Below are positions 8,956 through 17,391 of a stretch of DNA of 64,000 nt, one piece after another (position 1 is the first letter of the stretch; every line of letters starts with the position of its first letter). The position numbers and the translations under genes are program-made. The notes below the pieces were generated by a model. That model did no database searches, was not told the origin of the DNA, and was given only the letters and a program-made list of their open reading frames with translations. This stretch comes from CBDCKN01 sp965219035. GTDB lineage: Bacteria; Gemmatimonadota; Gemmatimonadetes; Longimicrobiales; Gaopeijiaceae. The stretch spans positions 1,798,001 to 1,862,000 of the forward strand of contig CBDCMR010000004.1 in NCBI GenBank assembly GCA_965219035.1, given 5' to 3'.

Positions 8956-9430
8956 TTCCCCCTTTGTGATACGGCTCGTTTCTCATGATCGTCCCGGCGC
9001 GGTAGAGCTGCTCGGCCAACACCAGCCGTGCAAGCTCATGCGGAAGCGTGCCCGCCGAAAGGGCCAAGGTGCGATCTGCGCGTTCCAGTACGCCGGCTCC
9101 GAGCCCGAAAGCCCCGCCGATGACGAAGGTTACCTCGGGAATCGAATGGAGAGCACGGTCCTCGAGATACCTTGCCAGCTCCGGGGAGCTCATATGCGTA
9201 CCGGCCCGCGTGAGGGCAACGACCTCGGCACGGTCCGATAGCTTCTTCAGGATGAGCTTTTCTTCCGTCCTGACGGCCCGCCCCGCGTCACCCCTCCCCT
9301 TGCCTGCCGTGCCGGAGGGGAGCTCGACCACGCTGAGCTTCCAGTACCGCTTGGCTCGAGCCTCGTATTCCTCCACCGCCGCCTTGAAGGGTGATCCGGC
9401 ACACCCGACGACGACGACCGTGATGGTCAT
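8891..9430 (-). CDS. rlmH: 23S rRNA pseudouridine1915 N3-methyltransferase RlmH
   Basis: RlmH methylates N3 of pseudouridine 1915 in helix 69 of 23S rRNA, on assembled 70S ribosomes. It is a SPOUT methyltransferase: residues 100-130 show the SAM-binding knot (EVTFVIGGAFGLG), then LALSAGTLPHELARLVLAEQLYRA and NEPYHKG. The usual family length is about 155-160; here about 20 extra residues follow YHKG, read through the start of bshC (65-nt overlap). The target base lies two nt before the 1917 intron insertion point in this organism's own 23S gene, though RlmH acts only after splicing. Confidence 0.93.
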   Translation of the reverse strand: MTITVVVVGCAGSPFKAAVEEYEARAKRYWKLSVVELPSGTAGKGRGDAGRAVRTEEKLILKKLSDRAEVVALTRAGTHMSSPELARYLEDRALHSIPEVTFVIGGAFGLGAGVLERADRTLALSAGTLPHELARLVLAEQLYRAGTIMRNEPYHKGGSDRVTHREAGGLPVRRRLSEG

Positions 9431-10437
9431 CCGCCCTCCAGCGCATCTTCAATGAGGGCCATCAGATCGTCGTGGCCGGACTCCCAGGCCACGCGCAAGC
9501 GTAACACGTACGTCGACGCCAGCATCTCCGAGAAGTCCTTCAGCTTCACCGCATCCTTCTCCGTGGTCACGATGGAGCGTCCACCCGCTTCCTTCACGAT
9601 TCGCCGAACCTCGGCTTGTCGAAACACATGGTGATCGCGAAACGCGAAGCTCTCGACCGTACTCGACGTCTGGTCCCGCACCATCTCCTGGAACGGCTCG
9701 GGCTCGGCCACACTGGTCACCGCCACGAGATCCTCACCGAGTGGAGGTGAAACGACCGACCCGTCGAGATCGGTCCACGCCGCGGCCTCGAAGCTGATCT
9801 GTGCCAAAATGCCTGGGACGGCAGCTTCAATATGCCCGCTGATCCAGTCGGCCTCCGCGCGGCTCGCCGTCTTCCGGGTGACCACGACCGCATCGGCCCG
9901 GGCGAGTGATCGGAGCGTCTCCCGGAGGCGCCCCCTCAGCAGAAGCGCACGCCGGGCCCCGTGCTCCGCCGCGACCAGCACGATGTCCACCTGCCTTCCG
10001 ATGGCACGATGCTGGAAGGCATCGTCCAAGACGGCCACGTCGGCTCCTCGCTCCGCCGCCAGCGCAACGCCCCTGAGTCGCTGGGGGTCCACAACCACCA
10101 CGGCACCCGGATTCCAGGCGCGGTGCAGCCGTACCTCGTCCGACCCGTAACCCCGGGTGACGAGAGCCGGACGACGACCCATCTCCTCGAGCCGCGAAAC
10201 GAGCCAGCCCGAGAAGGGTGTCTTTCCCGTCCCTCCCACGGCCAGATTACCTACCGAGATCACCGGGATGGGCGGCTCGGTGGTCGGAAGAACTCCCAAA
10301 TCGTATCCCCGGTTTCTGAGGCCGATCACTCCCCAATAGAGCAACTCCACGGGGAAGAGCACGGCACTCACGATCCCACCCAAGACCCCTGCTTCTCCAC
10401 TCCAAACCCGCCGCAGCCATGCCTGGAGACTCCTCAA
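9427..10437 (-). CDS. lpxK: Tetraacyldisaccharide 4'-kinase LpxK
   Basis: LpxK phosphorylates the 4' position of the lipid A disaccharide at the inner membrane. The protein (336 residues from the TTG at 10437, overlapping the preceding stop as TTGA) has a hydrophobic N-terminal stretch (ILGG...LFPVELLYWGVIGLRN), then PVISVGNLAVGGTGKTP with the P-loop at about residue 55-65, LVTRGYGSDE, VAVLDDAFQHR (DDxFQH) and the C-terminal TTEKDAVKL. The open frame extends further upstream, but only as read-through of the DUF374 gene. rlmH overlaps its stop by 4 nt. Confidence 0.9.
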   Translation of the reverse strand: MRSLQAWLRRVWSGEAGVLGGIVSAVLFPVELLYWGVIGLRNRGYDLGVLPTTEPPIPVISVGNLAVGGTGKTPFSGWLVSRLEEMGRRPALVTRGYGSDEVRLHRAWNPGAVVVVDPQRLRGVALAAERGADVAVLDDAFQHRAIGRQVDIVLVAAEHGARRALLLRGRLRETLRSLARADAVVVTRKTASRAEADWISGHIEAAVPGILAQISFEAAAWTDLDGSVVSPPLGEDLVAVTSVAEPEPFQEMVRDQTSSTVESFAFRDHHVFRQAEVRRIVKEAGGRSIVTTEKDAVKLKDFSEMLASTYVLRLRVAWESGHDDLMALIEDALEGG

Positions 10438-11093
10438 CAGTCCACTGTGTCCCCAACCCGCACCGACAAGTCGGCGAGGGCCTGCGTCACGGTCCGTACC
10501 GTATCTTCGATCTCCGCCTCGACGGCATTCCTGGCGATGAAGCACGGCTCTCCATAGGCGATCCGAACCGTCGAGAAGGGTCTGGGCACCAGGAAACGAT
10601 CCCAGCTGTCGGCGCGCCAACTTGAGCTCGCTCCCACACCGATGGGAATGAGCGGCAGCCCCGTCATGCGTGCAACCGTAAGGGCCCCGGGCTTGAGCTC
10701 GCGGTTCGGGCCGCGTGGGCCGTCGGGCGTCACGGCCAGATCGTAGCCTTGCCGGGCCGCACGGATGAGTCCCTTGAGGCCGCGCACACCCCCACGGGTA
10801 CTCGAGCCTCGAACGGTGCCGAAGCCGAACCGCTCGAGAATTCGCGTGATGTACTCGCCGTCGCCGTGCTCGCTCACGAGCACCACGGCCCCCTGGCGGC
10901 GGTGGCCGTGGATGAGCGGAAGGAGGCGCCCGTGCCAGAAGACGAAGATGACCGGCGTTCCGGCGTCCCGGAACGGGCGGAGATGGTCCTCTCCCATGGT
11001 CTGGAAGCGAACGGTCAGGAAGAGTGATCCGATCAGGCCCTGGCCCAGGATCCCCGCCGTGGAATACCGCAGCCCCGAGGTGCGGCTCTTCAT
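10434..11093 (-). CDS. DUF374-type lysophospholipid/lipid A acyltransferase family protein
   Basis: A 219-residue protein of the DUF374 family (related to LPLAT acyltransferases). Visible motifs are FVFWHGRLLPLI at about residue 50 (HGR in place of HX4D), SEHGDGEYITRILERFG, RGSSTRGGVRGLKGL and VTPDGPRGPNRELKPGA (substrate pocket). Position between lpxB and lpxK suggests it transfers an acyl chain to a lipid A intermediate, the step done by LpxL/LpxM elsewhere; this is inference from context. Translation is coupled on both sides by 4-nt overlaps. Confidence 0.88.
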   Translation of the reverse strand: MKSRTSGLRYSTAGILGQGLIGSLFLTVRFQTMGEDHLRPFRDAGTPVIFVFWHGRLLPLIHGHRRQGAVVLVSEHGDGEYITRILERFGFGTVRGSSTRGGVRGLKGLIRAARQGYDLAVTPDGPRGPNRELKPGALTVARMTGLPLIPIGVGASSSWRADSWDRFLVPRPFSTVRIAYGEPCFIARNAVEAEIEDTVRTVTQALADLSVRVGDTVDC

Positions 11094-12241
11094 GCCCCCT
11101 CCAACACCCGCGCCACCAGGTCCGCCACCCGCTCCGAAGCCCCGGGCTCACCCAGGGCACCGCGCACACGCCCCAGTCCCTCGATCATGCGGACCCGCTC
11201 ACTGGACTCCGGATCGAGAAGAGGCTCGAGAAGGGAGGCCAGGTACTCCGGTGTTGCTGACCCCTGAAGCACTTCCGGTACGACGTCCTCCCCCGCCACG
11301 AGGTTCGCCAACGCCACACGGTCGACCCTGATCAGCCGACGGGCGAGAAGGTACGTAACGGGATTAGTCCGATATACCGTCACGAACGGCGTGGCCCGGA
11401 GCGCCGCCTCCAGGGTGGTCGTGCCAGACTTCACCAGGGCCGCCCTCGCATGCGCCAGCAGGCTCCGAGCGTCGTCCACCACCGGCAGGTCCGAATCCGC
11501 AAACGCCGAAGCGTGAACCGACGAGGCCTTGGCCCACGCCATCTGGAGATCGGGTCTCTCGCTCTTCAGTCGCCTGCCGGTGGCGAGGAACAGCTCCTGG
11601 TGTCGAGTCAGCTCCTGTGACCGGGACCCCGGAAAGAGCGCCAGGATCGGCTTGTCCGGATCGAGAGCCCAGCGCTTGCAGAACCCGACCGGATCGGGCT
11701 CCGGCACGTCCTCGTCGAGCAGCGGGTGGCCGACTAAAGTCACTCGAGCTCCCGCCTTCTGGAAGACGTCCATCTCGAACGGGAGTATCACGGCCAGGTG
11801 GTCGCAATCCTCGGCGAGCCGCCGGACCCGACCGGGCTTCCAGGCCCACACCTGAGGAGCGATGTAGTAAAGGACCCGGATGCCGCGCCGCCGCGCCGCC
11901 CTCGCGATCCTGAGGTTGAAGCCGGGATAGTCGATGGGGAGAACGAGGTCGATGGAGCCACCGTCGAGGAGAGCCAGGATGCGGCGTTCCAGGCGGTAGA
12001 AGAAATGCAGATGCGCGAGAACTTCGGCGAAGCCCATGACGGCGAGCCGATCGAGATCCTCCAACAGATCCACGCCCTCGGCCCTCATGCCCTCGCCACC
12101 CAGGCCCAGCAGACGACACCCGGGCCATCGTGCCTTCAGGGCCCGGGCGACAGACGCCCCTTGCTGGTCGCCCGAGGCCTCCCCGGCAAGCATGAGGATC
12201 GTGGGCGTTCCTTTGCCCACAGAGCCCTCAGAATCGGACAC
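11090..12241 (-). CDS. lpxB: Lipid-A-disaccharide synthase LpxB
   Basis: LpxB joins UDP-2,3-diacylglucosamine (or its diamino analogue) to lipid X to give the lipid A disaccharide; a GT19 glycosyltransferase at the inner membrane. The 383-residue sequence shows LMLAGEASGDQQGA at residues 16-29, VLPIDYPGFNLRIA at about 100, YYIAPQVWAWKPGR at about 125, LFPGSRSQEL at about 200 and LVKSGTTTLEAAL at about 270. Length is normal. It overlaps the tiny membrane gene by 14 nt and the acyltransferase gene by 4 nt. Confidence 0.95.
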   Translation of the reverse strand: MSDSEGSVGKGTPTILMLAGEASGDQQGASVARALKARWPGCRLLGLGGEGMRAEGVDLLEDLDRLAVMGFAEVLAHLHFFYRLERRILALLDGGSIDLVLPIDYPGFNLRIARAARRRGIRVLYYIAPQVWAWKPGRVRRLAEDCDHLAVILPFEMDVFQKAGARVTLVGHPLLDEDVPEPDPVGFCKRWALDPDKPILALFPGSRSQELTRHQELFLATGRRLKSERPDLQMAWAKASSVHASAFADSDLPVVDDARSLLAHARAALVKSGTTTLEAALRATPFVTVYRTNPVTYLLARRLIRVDRVALANLVAGEDVVPEVLQGSATPEYLASLLEPLLDPESSERVRMIEGLGRVRGALGEPGASERVADLVARVLEGA

Positions 12242-12362
12242 CCAGGTACCAGATCACGATGAGGAGGAGGACCAAGAGGAAGATGAGCTGCCGCGGCGGC
12301 AGCCCTTTCTTGTTATCGATCCAGTTCTTCTTCCGGTCACGCCGGACGCGTATCAGCGACAT
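12228..12362 (-). CDS. 44-residue single-pass membrane protein in the lpx operon
   Basis: A short frame starting at ATG 12362 encodes 44 residues: a strongly basic N-terminus (MSLIRVRRDRKKNWIDNKK) followed by one membrane helix (LIFLLVLLLIVIWYLG). It overlaps the end of the Gfo/Idh gene by 26 nt and the start of lpxB by 14 nt, which bridges the otherwise unlinked ends of those genes and supports real translation. The topology suggests N-in. No family is recognised; it may be a scaffold or simply a coupling peptide. Confidence 0.65.
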   Translation of the reverse strand: MSLIRVRRDRKKNWIDNKKGLPPRQLIFLLVLLLIVIWYLGVRF

Positions 12363-13362
12363 AGGTCTCGATGCGCTCTTCGATCAATAAGGATACCGCC
12401 AGGACAGAGCGTCCTTCCTCACCGTCCGCGGCCGGTGCCTCCCGCCCCGCCACCGCGTCACGGAAGTTCTCCAGCTCCTTGGCCAGAGGCTCTGCCCCGT
12501 CACCTTGCAGAGGAACTCGCTCCACGATATCGGCGAGCCCACCCTCCCTCGGGATCTCGATGTCTCCGCCGCCCGAGAACAACGGCAGATCCTGCTTCAG
12601 CTTGAGGAACTCGCCCGTTCCGTCGGCGAGGTTGAGGCTGATATATCCGGACTCCTGGAAGATGCGGAGCTTTCGCATCCGCTCCATCGATACCCGGCTC
12701 GCGGTGAGGTTCGCCACCGCCCCTCCCTCGAACCCGAGCCGCGCGTTGGCGATGTCGATGCTGGGCGTCAGAACCGGAATCCCCGTAGCGGCGACATCCT
12801 TGATGGGCCTTCCTACGAGGCTTTGCACCAGGTCGACGTCGTGGATCATCAGGTCCAGAACGACCGCCACGTCGGTACTTCTCTGAACGAAGGGAGCGAG
12901 CCTGTGCGACTCGATGAAGAGAGGGGCCTGGAGGAAAGGCTCTGCGGCTCGGATGGCGGAATTGAACCGCTCTATGTGCCCGACCTGGATCATCGCACCG
13001 TTTGACTCGGCAGCCTCCAGGATGCGGTCCGCAGCCTCGAGGGACGGCGCCAGAGGCTTCTCCACCAGTACGTCCACGCCCCGCCCCAGCGCCGCCACGG
13101 CCACAGCCTCGTGCTCGACGGTGGGGACCGCCACCACGAGCCCGTTCGCCGCATCGAGGAGCGAGTCCAGGCCGGTGTGGACCTCCAGCTCCAGCGTATG
13201 ACCTACCTCATGGGCCCGGTCCGCGTCGACGTCGTAAATGCCCGCCATATGGACTCCGTCGAGGGAAGCGAGGATTCGAGCGTGGTGATAGCCGAGGCTC
13301 CCGACGCCTACAACGCCGATAGCGGGTGAACCGGACGACGACCTGCTAGGGAAGCTCTGCAC
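12337..13362 (-). CDS. Gfo/Idh/MocA-family NAD(P) oxidoreductase in lipid A operon (GnnA-like)
   Basis: A Rossmann-fold dehydrogenase: dinucleotide-binding motif AIGVVGVGSLGYHHARI near the N-terminus, VEKPLAPSLEAADRI (EKP motif) at about residue 100, then the alpha/beta substrate domain with DLMIHDVDLV. Between lpxA and lpxB such enzymes can be GnnA, which oxidises UDP-GlcNAc at C3 on the way to UDP-GlcNAc3N for amide-linked lipid A; no GnnB aminotransferase is seen here, so the role is uncertain. The native start region is lost: the frame runs without a stop through the adjacent MITE to an ATG at 13581. The GTG at 13362, in the element's terminal repeat, is the nearest plausible start. Confidence 0.8.
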   Translation of the reverse strand: MQSFPSRSSSGSPAIGVVGVGSLGYHHARILASLDGVHMAGIYDVDADRAHEVGHTLELEVHTGLDSLLDAANGLVVAVPTVEHEAVAVAALGRGVDVLVEKPLAPSLEAADRILEAAESNGAMIQVGHIERFNSAIRAAEPFLQAPLFIESHRLAPFVQRSTDVAVVLDLMIHDVDLVQSLVGRPIKDVAATGIPVLTPSIDIANARLGFEGGAVANLTASRVSMERMRKLRIFQESGYISLNLADGTGEFLKLKQDLPLFSGGGDIEIPREGGLADIVERVPLQGDGAEPLAKELENFRDAVAGREAPAADGEEGRSVLAVSLLIEERIETYVADTRPA

Positions 13363-13690
13363 AACTCTGGCGGGCCCCGTTACGAGCGCCGACCCGCCTT
13401 CGGCGGGTGCCCCCCCAGATCCTAGGCGCTGCTCCGAAGGCATAGCTATAGCTACGTCGAGGAGCGGCAACGACGGGGGCGCCGCGCGAAGCGTGGTCGG
13501 GGCCATGCCGCCGTAACCCGACACACTGTAGGAAGATGCCTTCCATATGGTTGCGGGCGCAGGGGGGTCGCGCGGGCTCATGCGTCGTCTCTCCTCCTCG
13601 CCGTAGCCCCGCTACGACTCGTCGTCGTTCCTACCGTGAGCACTCGCGAGACCCTTGCGCGGGGCCCACCAGAGTTGTGCAGAGCTTCCC
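13349..13690. mobile_element. MITE with 30-bp terminal inverted repeats and TA target duplication
   Basis: A 342-bp segment bounded by near-perfect inverted repeats: GGGAAGCTCTGCACAACTCT at 13349, and the same sequence reading inward from 13690, continuing as GG(C/T)GGGCCCCG. TA lies directly outside both ends (13347-13348 and 13691-13692), as expected of a TA-targeting transposon (IS630/mariner or IS427-like). It encodes no transposase. It separates lpxA from the oxidoreductase gene, and its right-hand end completes the lpxA stop codon (TA of the target plus G of the repeat, read as TAG on the minus strand). Confidence 0.85.
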
Positions 13691-14505
13691 TAAGTCGTGA
13701 TGCCACGCTCGCTATCCCGGATGAAGGTCAGGAGGTGCCTTACCTCGGGGATCTGTGCCACCTCTTCCTCCGCCTCGTCCAGCGCCTGGGAGAGGTTGAG
13801 CTTTGACTGGAAGAGGGTCCGATACGCCTGCTTGAGAGCCCGCTTCACATCCTCGGACACGCCGCGACGCTCCAGACCGACCGTATTCAGGCCATAGAGC
13901 TTGGCCGGGTTGCCCGCCACCCTGATGTACGGCGGTATGTCCTGCGGTATGCGGGATCCGCCGCCGCAGAACGAGTGCGCGCCGATGCGCACGAACTGAT
14001 GGATGGCGGTGACCCCACCGATGATGACCCAGTCTTCGATGACGACATGGCCCGCCATGTTCACGGCGTTCGACAGAATGACGTGGTTCCCGATCTCGCA
14101 GTCGTGGGCGATGTGGGCGTACGCCATGATCAGGCAGTCACTCCCTACCACCGTCTTGCGGGATGTCCGCGTTCCGCGATTGAGCGTGGCGTACTCGCGG
14201 ATCACCGTGCGGTCGCCCACGTAGAGGTGTGACGCCTCGCCCTCGTACTTGAGATCCTGAGGGTCCGTCCCCAGCACGGCTCCTTGAGCAATCTGGCACT
14301 GCTCCCCGATGGTCGTATCGCGTTCCACCAACACGTGGGGGCCGATGATCGTCCCGTTCCCTACGGCGACCCCGGGGCCGATGATGGAGAACGGGCCCAC
14401 GACCACGTCCCCCCCCAAGCGCGCACCGGCGTCGACGATGGCCGTCGGGTGGACCTGGACATCGGTCCGCTCGTCGGCCCGCTCACCCCAGTATGTATCG
14501 CTCAT
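13690..14505 (-). CDS. lpxA: UDP-N-acetylglucosamine acyltransferase LpxA
   Basis: LpxA transfers a 3-hydroxyacyl chain from ACP to the 3 position of UDP-GlcNAc (or UDP-GlcNAc3N), the first step of lipid A synthesis. The 271-residue protein starts at ATG 14505, overlapping the lpxC-fabZ stop as ATGA. It is a left-handed beta helix of hexapeptide repeats (VHPTAIVDAGARLGGDVVVGPFSIIGPG...), with AYAHIAHDCEIGNHVILSN holding the catalytic histidine, GGVTAIHQFVRIG, and a helical C-terminal cap. The TAG stop is built from the TA target site and the first base of the MITE, so the native 3' end may have been longer. Confidence 0.95.
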   Translation of the reverse strand: MSDTYWGERADERTDVQVHPTAIVDAGARLGGDVVVGPFSIIGPGVAVGNGTIIGPHVLVERDTTIGEQCQIAQGAVLGTDPQDLKYEGEASHLYVGDRTVIREYATLNRGTRTSRKTVVGSDCLIMAYAHIAHDCEIGNHVILSNAVNMAGHVVIEDWVIIGGVTAIHQFVRIGAHSFCGGGSRIPQDIPPYIRVAGNPAKLYGLNTVGLERRGVSEDVKRALKQAYRTLFQSKLNLSQALDEAEEEVAQIPEVRHLLTFIRDSERGITT

Positions 14506-15785
14506 CCATCGATGATCCTTGCCATCAGATCCGCCTCCGCCACCACCTTGTCGTCCACTCGTGCCACGCCCCTGATCTTGCACACGTTCCTGCGGAACTG
14601 GACCATCTTGATCTCGAAAACCAGCTGATCCCCAGGGATCACCGGCTTCCGCCACTTCACGTTATCGAGCGACATGAAGTAGACGACCTTGTCCTCCGGG
14701 TCGGCCACCGTGTCCATCAGCAGAAGCCCGCCCACCTGCGCCATGGCCTCGATGATCAGGACCCCGGGCATGATGGGGTGTCCCGGAAAGTGTCCTTGGA
14801 AGAAGGGCTCGTTGATCGTCACGTTCTTGATGCCGACGATCCTCTTGCCCGACTCGAACTCCAGGACCCGATCCACGAGCAGGAAGGGATACCGGTGGGG
14901 CAGGTACTCCATGATGCGTTGAACTTCCACGGGGTATTGAGACGCTCCCTTCCGTGCGTGAGCCTTCAACGCCCTGGCCAAGGCGATGTTCCCCTGGTGG
15001 CTGGGCCTCTCCGACACGATGTGCCCCTGAATCCGTCCGCCGATGAGCGCTAGGTCGCCGAGGAGGTCGCCCACCTTGTGGCGCAGGAACTCGTCTTCGA
15101 ATCGAAGACCGTCATTCATGACGCCGTCGTCATCCAGCACGATCGTGTTTTCCAGCGACGCGCCCTGGGCGAGCCCACGCGCCTGTAGCTCCTCGGCGTC
15201 GCGATGGAACCCAAACGTCCGAGCGGGCGCGATCTCGCTCCGGAAGGCCTCCTCCGTGACGTCGAACGTGCCGAACTGGCGCCCGATTGTCACATGCTCG
15301 AAGTCGATGGTCGCCGAGATGCGAAGGCCCTCCGCGGGCGACGCCACGTACAACGCTCCGGTATCGACACTCACCGTCAGGGCCTTCCGCACGGCCAGAA
15401 CCTCCGCAGGCTCGTCCAGCTCCATCGCGCCTATCTCGGAGATGGCATCCAGGTAGCGCTGGAAGCTGCCGTCCAGGATGGGGGGCTCGGGACCCGTGAG
15501 CTCGAGGGTGGCGTTGTCGATACTTGCGGCCGCCAGAGCCGCCATGACGTGCTCCACGGTCAAGACCGTGACGTCGCCCGCTCCGAGGCTCGTGCCCAGA
15601 TCCGTTCCCACCACGTGGTCCAGATCCGCAGGTATCTCGGGCTGCCCCTCCAGATCGATGCGACGAAAGCGGATCCCTCCGCCGTCGGCCGGCTTCATGG
15701 TCAGAGTCGCCGACTCGCCGGAGTGCACGCCGATGCCCTCCAGGGTCCTTTCACTACCCAACGTGCGTTGTTTGGTGTAAACCAT
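14502..15785 (-). CDS. lpxC-fabZ: Bifunctional LpxC-FabZ: UDP-3-O-acyl-GlcNAc deacetylase / 3-hydroxyacyl-ACP dehydratase
   Basis: Residues 1 to about 280 are LpxC, the zinc deacetylase that commits precursors to lipid A: QRTLGSERTLEGIGVHSGE, LTVEHVMAALAA (zinc His), PEPPILDGS, and FLRHKVGDLLGDLAL (H-x3-D zinc ligands). Residues about 290-427 are FabZ (hot-dog dehydratase): IMEYLPHRYPFLLVDRV and FFQGHFPGHPIMPGVLIIEAMAQ with catalytic His and Glu. The fusion, known in Bacteroidota and some other phyla, couples acyl-ACP supply with lipid A commitment. Start ATG 15785 lies 2 nt after the lpxD stop; the longer upstream frame is lpxD shadow. Confidence 0.95.
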   Translation of the reverse strand: MVYTKQRTLGSERTLEGIGVHSGESATLTMKPADGGGIRFRRIDLEGQPEIPADLDHVVGTDLGTSLGAGDVTVLTVEHVMAALAAASIDNATLELTGPEPPILDGSFQRYLDAISEIGAMELDEPAEVLAVRKALTVSVDTGALYVASPAEGLRISATIDFEHVTIGRQFGTFDVTEEAFRSEIAPARTFGFHRDAEELQARGLAQGASLENTIVLDDDGVMNDGLRFEDEFLRHKVGDLLGDLALIGGRIQGHIVSERPSHQGNIALARALKAHARKGASQYPVEVQRIMEYLPHRYPFLLVDRVLEFESGKRIVGIKNVTINEPFFQGHFPGHPIMPGVLIIEAMAQVGGLLLMDTVADPEDKVVYFMSLDNVKWRKPVIPGDQLVFEIKMVQFRRNVCKIRGVARVDDKVVAEADLMARIIDG

Positions 15786-15787
15786 TC

Positions 15788-16846
15788 CTATTCGGCGTCT
15801 TCTCGGCTGCGGCCAAGCCCCAGGGCCCTCTCCATGTTCCGTACGCGCCGCCTCAACTCCGCGACACGATACATGGCCGCGTTGGCCCTGAAGAAGTCCT
15901 TGATCGGCCGGGCCGGAAAGCCGGCCACCGTACTCCCCGAGGGCAGGTTGTCGATAAGCCCCGCTTGGGCGGCCACTCTGGTCTCGTCCCCGATCTCGAG
16001 GTGATCCATGGCCCCTGACTGCCCACCCCACATCGTGCCGGCTCCGATACTCGTCGACCCCGCGATGCCTACCATGGCCGCCATCACGCTCTGTGGCCCG
16101 ACGCTGACGTTATGCCCGATGTGAACCAGGTTGTCGAGCTTGGTCTGGTTGCCGAGCTCGGTACAACCGATGGAGCCGCGATCCACACAGCTGTTCGCGC
16201 CGATCTCCACGTCATCTCCGATCAGGCAGAGACCCACATGAGGGATCTTCTTCGGCTCGCCGCCGCTGGGCGTGTACCCGAAGCCGTCCACGCCGATTCG
16301 TACACCCGCGTGGAGCACGACTCGGTTGCCCACGCGGGTCTGGGGATAGAGGACCACGTGAGGATGCAGGACCGAATCGTCGCCTATCCGCGCGCCCTGC
16401 CGCACCACGACGTGGGCGTGGAGCGTGGCTCGGTCGCCGATGACCACATCGTCCTCCACCACCACGTACGGCCCCACACTGACGTCCAGACCTAGTTGGA
16501 CCCGCTCGCCGATAACCGCCGTGGGGTGGATGCCGGGCCGGCGCGGCGGCTCAGGATGGAAGTGGCCGATAAGGAAGGCCAAGACCTCGCGAGGATTATC
16601 GACGACCAGACGGTTGGGCGCGTCGGTCGCTTCGGGGTCAAGCTCTTCGGAGATCAGGAGAGCGCCGGCGTTGCTCTCCGGTACTCCTTTGAGGTACTGA
16701 CGATCAGCCAGCAGCCCCAACTCGTCGGGTCCCGCATGAGCGAGGCTGGCGATCCCTTTGACGGAGAGTTCGACGTCTCCTACGGCGCGTCCTCCCACCA
16801 GGGAGGCCAGGTCAGCCAGGGTGTGGCCCGCGGGCTCGGCCTTCAC
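15788..16846 (-). CDS. lpxD: UDP-3-O-(3-hydroxyacyl)glucosamine N-acyltransferase LpxD
   Basis: LpxD adds the second acyl chain, to the 2-amino group. The 352-residue protein has an N-terminal uridine-binding domain (residues 1-100, HTLADLASLVGGRAVGD...), a hexapeptide-repeat beta helix (GIHPTAVIGERVQLGLDVSVGPYVVVEDD...) with catalytic His in NLVHIGHNVSVGP, and a helical C-terminus (AAMYRVAELRRRVRNMERAL). The start is GTG with a strong upstream aggaggctgac site, 4 nt after the ompH stop. Confidence 0.95.
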   Translation of the reverse strand: MKAEPAGHTLADLASLVGGRAVGDVELSVKGIASLAHAGPDELGLLADRQYLKGVPESNAGALLISEELDPEATDAPNRLVVDNPREVLAFLIGHFHPEPPRRPGIHPTAVIGERVQLGLDVSVGPYVVVEDDVVIGDRATLHAHVVVRQGARIGDDSVLHPHVVLYPQTRVGNRVVLHAGVRIGVDGFGYTPSGGEPKKIPHVGLCLIGDDVEIGANSCVDRGSIGCTELGNQTKLDNLVHIGHNVSVGPQSVMAAMVGIAGSTSIGAGTMWGGQSGAMDHLEIGDETRVAAQAGLIDNLPSGSTVAGFPARPIKDFFRANAAMYRVAELRRRVRNMERALGLGRSREDAE

Positions 16847-16850
16847 TATG

Positions 16851-17375
16851 TCAGCCTCCTTGGGTGGCCAACCTCTGGATCACCTCGTCCGTCAAATCGA
16901 AGGCCTCGTCGGCTGCGATCAACCCACCGGCAGAGACGTCGAAGATGAACGTGTACGAGCCCTCCCGCCGGATATCCTGGATGATGGCGTTGATGCGCTC
17001 CATGATGGGCCCTACGAGCTCCTGCTGGCGCCTGGCGGCCTCGGCCTCGATCTCCCCCATGCGATTCTGGTATTCCTGCTGCTTCTCCAGGATCTCCTGC
17101 TGGCGGCTCCTGCGAGTGTCGGGACTCAACGTGACCTGCTGCGCCTGATAGCGGCTTAGCAGCTGACCGATCTCGGTCTCCAGGGCCTTCAACTCGCTCT
17201 CGAAGGGTACCATCTCCCTCTTGAACTTCTCCTGGGCTGCCATGGCATCCGCGTTCCCGGTTACGATGGCCGAAGAGTTAATGTAGCCGATCCTGAGACC
17301 ACTCTCCGCGATCTGCGCCCTCGCGGTCCCACCCAACATGAGGAGGGCGCACGTGAAAAAAACGACTCTTCGCAT
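16851..17375 (-). CDS. OmpH/Skp-family periplasmic chaperone
   Basis: Skp holds unfolded outer-membrane proteins in the periplasm for BamA. The 174-residue protein starts at ATG 17375 (agggagcatctctt upstream), giving a signal peptide (MRRVVFFTCALLMLGGTARA) with cleavage before QIA. The mature part begins with the family strand LRIGYINSSAIVTGN, followed by two long basic and acidic helices (about residues 45-135; KFKREMVPFESELKALETEIG, QEYQNRMGEIEAEAARRQQELV) and a C-terminal YTFIFDVSAGGLI strand. The usual bamA-skp-lpxD order is preserved. Confidence 0.92.
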   Translation of the reverse strand: MRRVVFFTCALLMLGGTARAQIAESGLRIGYINSSAIVTGNADAMAAQEKFKREMVPFESELKALETEIGQLLSRYQAQQVTLSPDTRRSRQQEILEKQQEYQNRMGEIEAEAARRQQELVGPIMERINAIIQDIRREGSYTFIFDVSAGGLIAADEAFDLTDEVIQRLATQGG

Positions 17376-17391
17376 AAGAGATGCTCCCTGA

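Noticed and set aside
11094..11169. Upstream extension of the lpxK frame through the DUF374 gene
   Set aside because: Out-of-frame read-through of the neighbouring gene; lpxK proper begins at the TTG overlapping the DUF374 stop.
13363..13581. Reading of the MITE as a genuine 73-residue N-terminal domain of the oxidoreductase
   Set aside because: Composition is Pro/Ala/Ser-rich shadow of the inverted-repeat element; no domain is recognisable. Translation from 13581 cannot be excluded.
14506..14655. 50-residue N-terminal extension of LpxA
   Set aside because: Low-complexity Gly/Arg sequence that is the lpxC-fabZ gene in another frame; ATG 14505 gives a normal LpxA.
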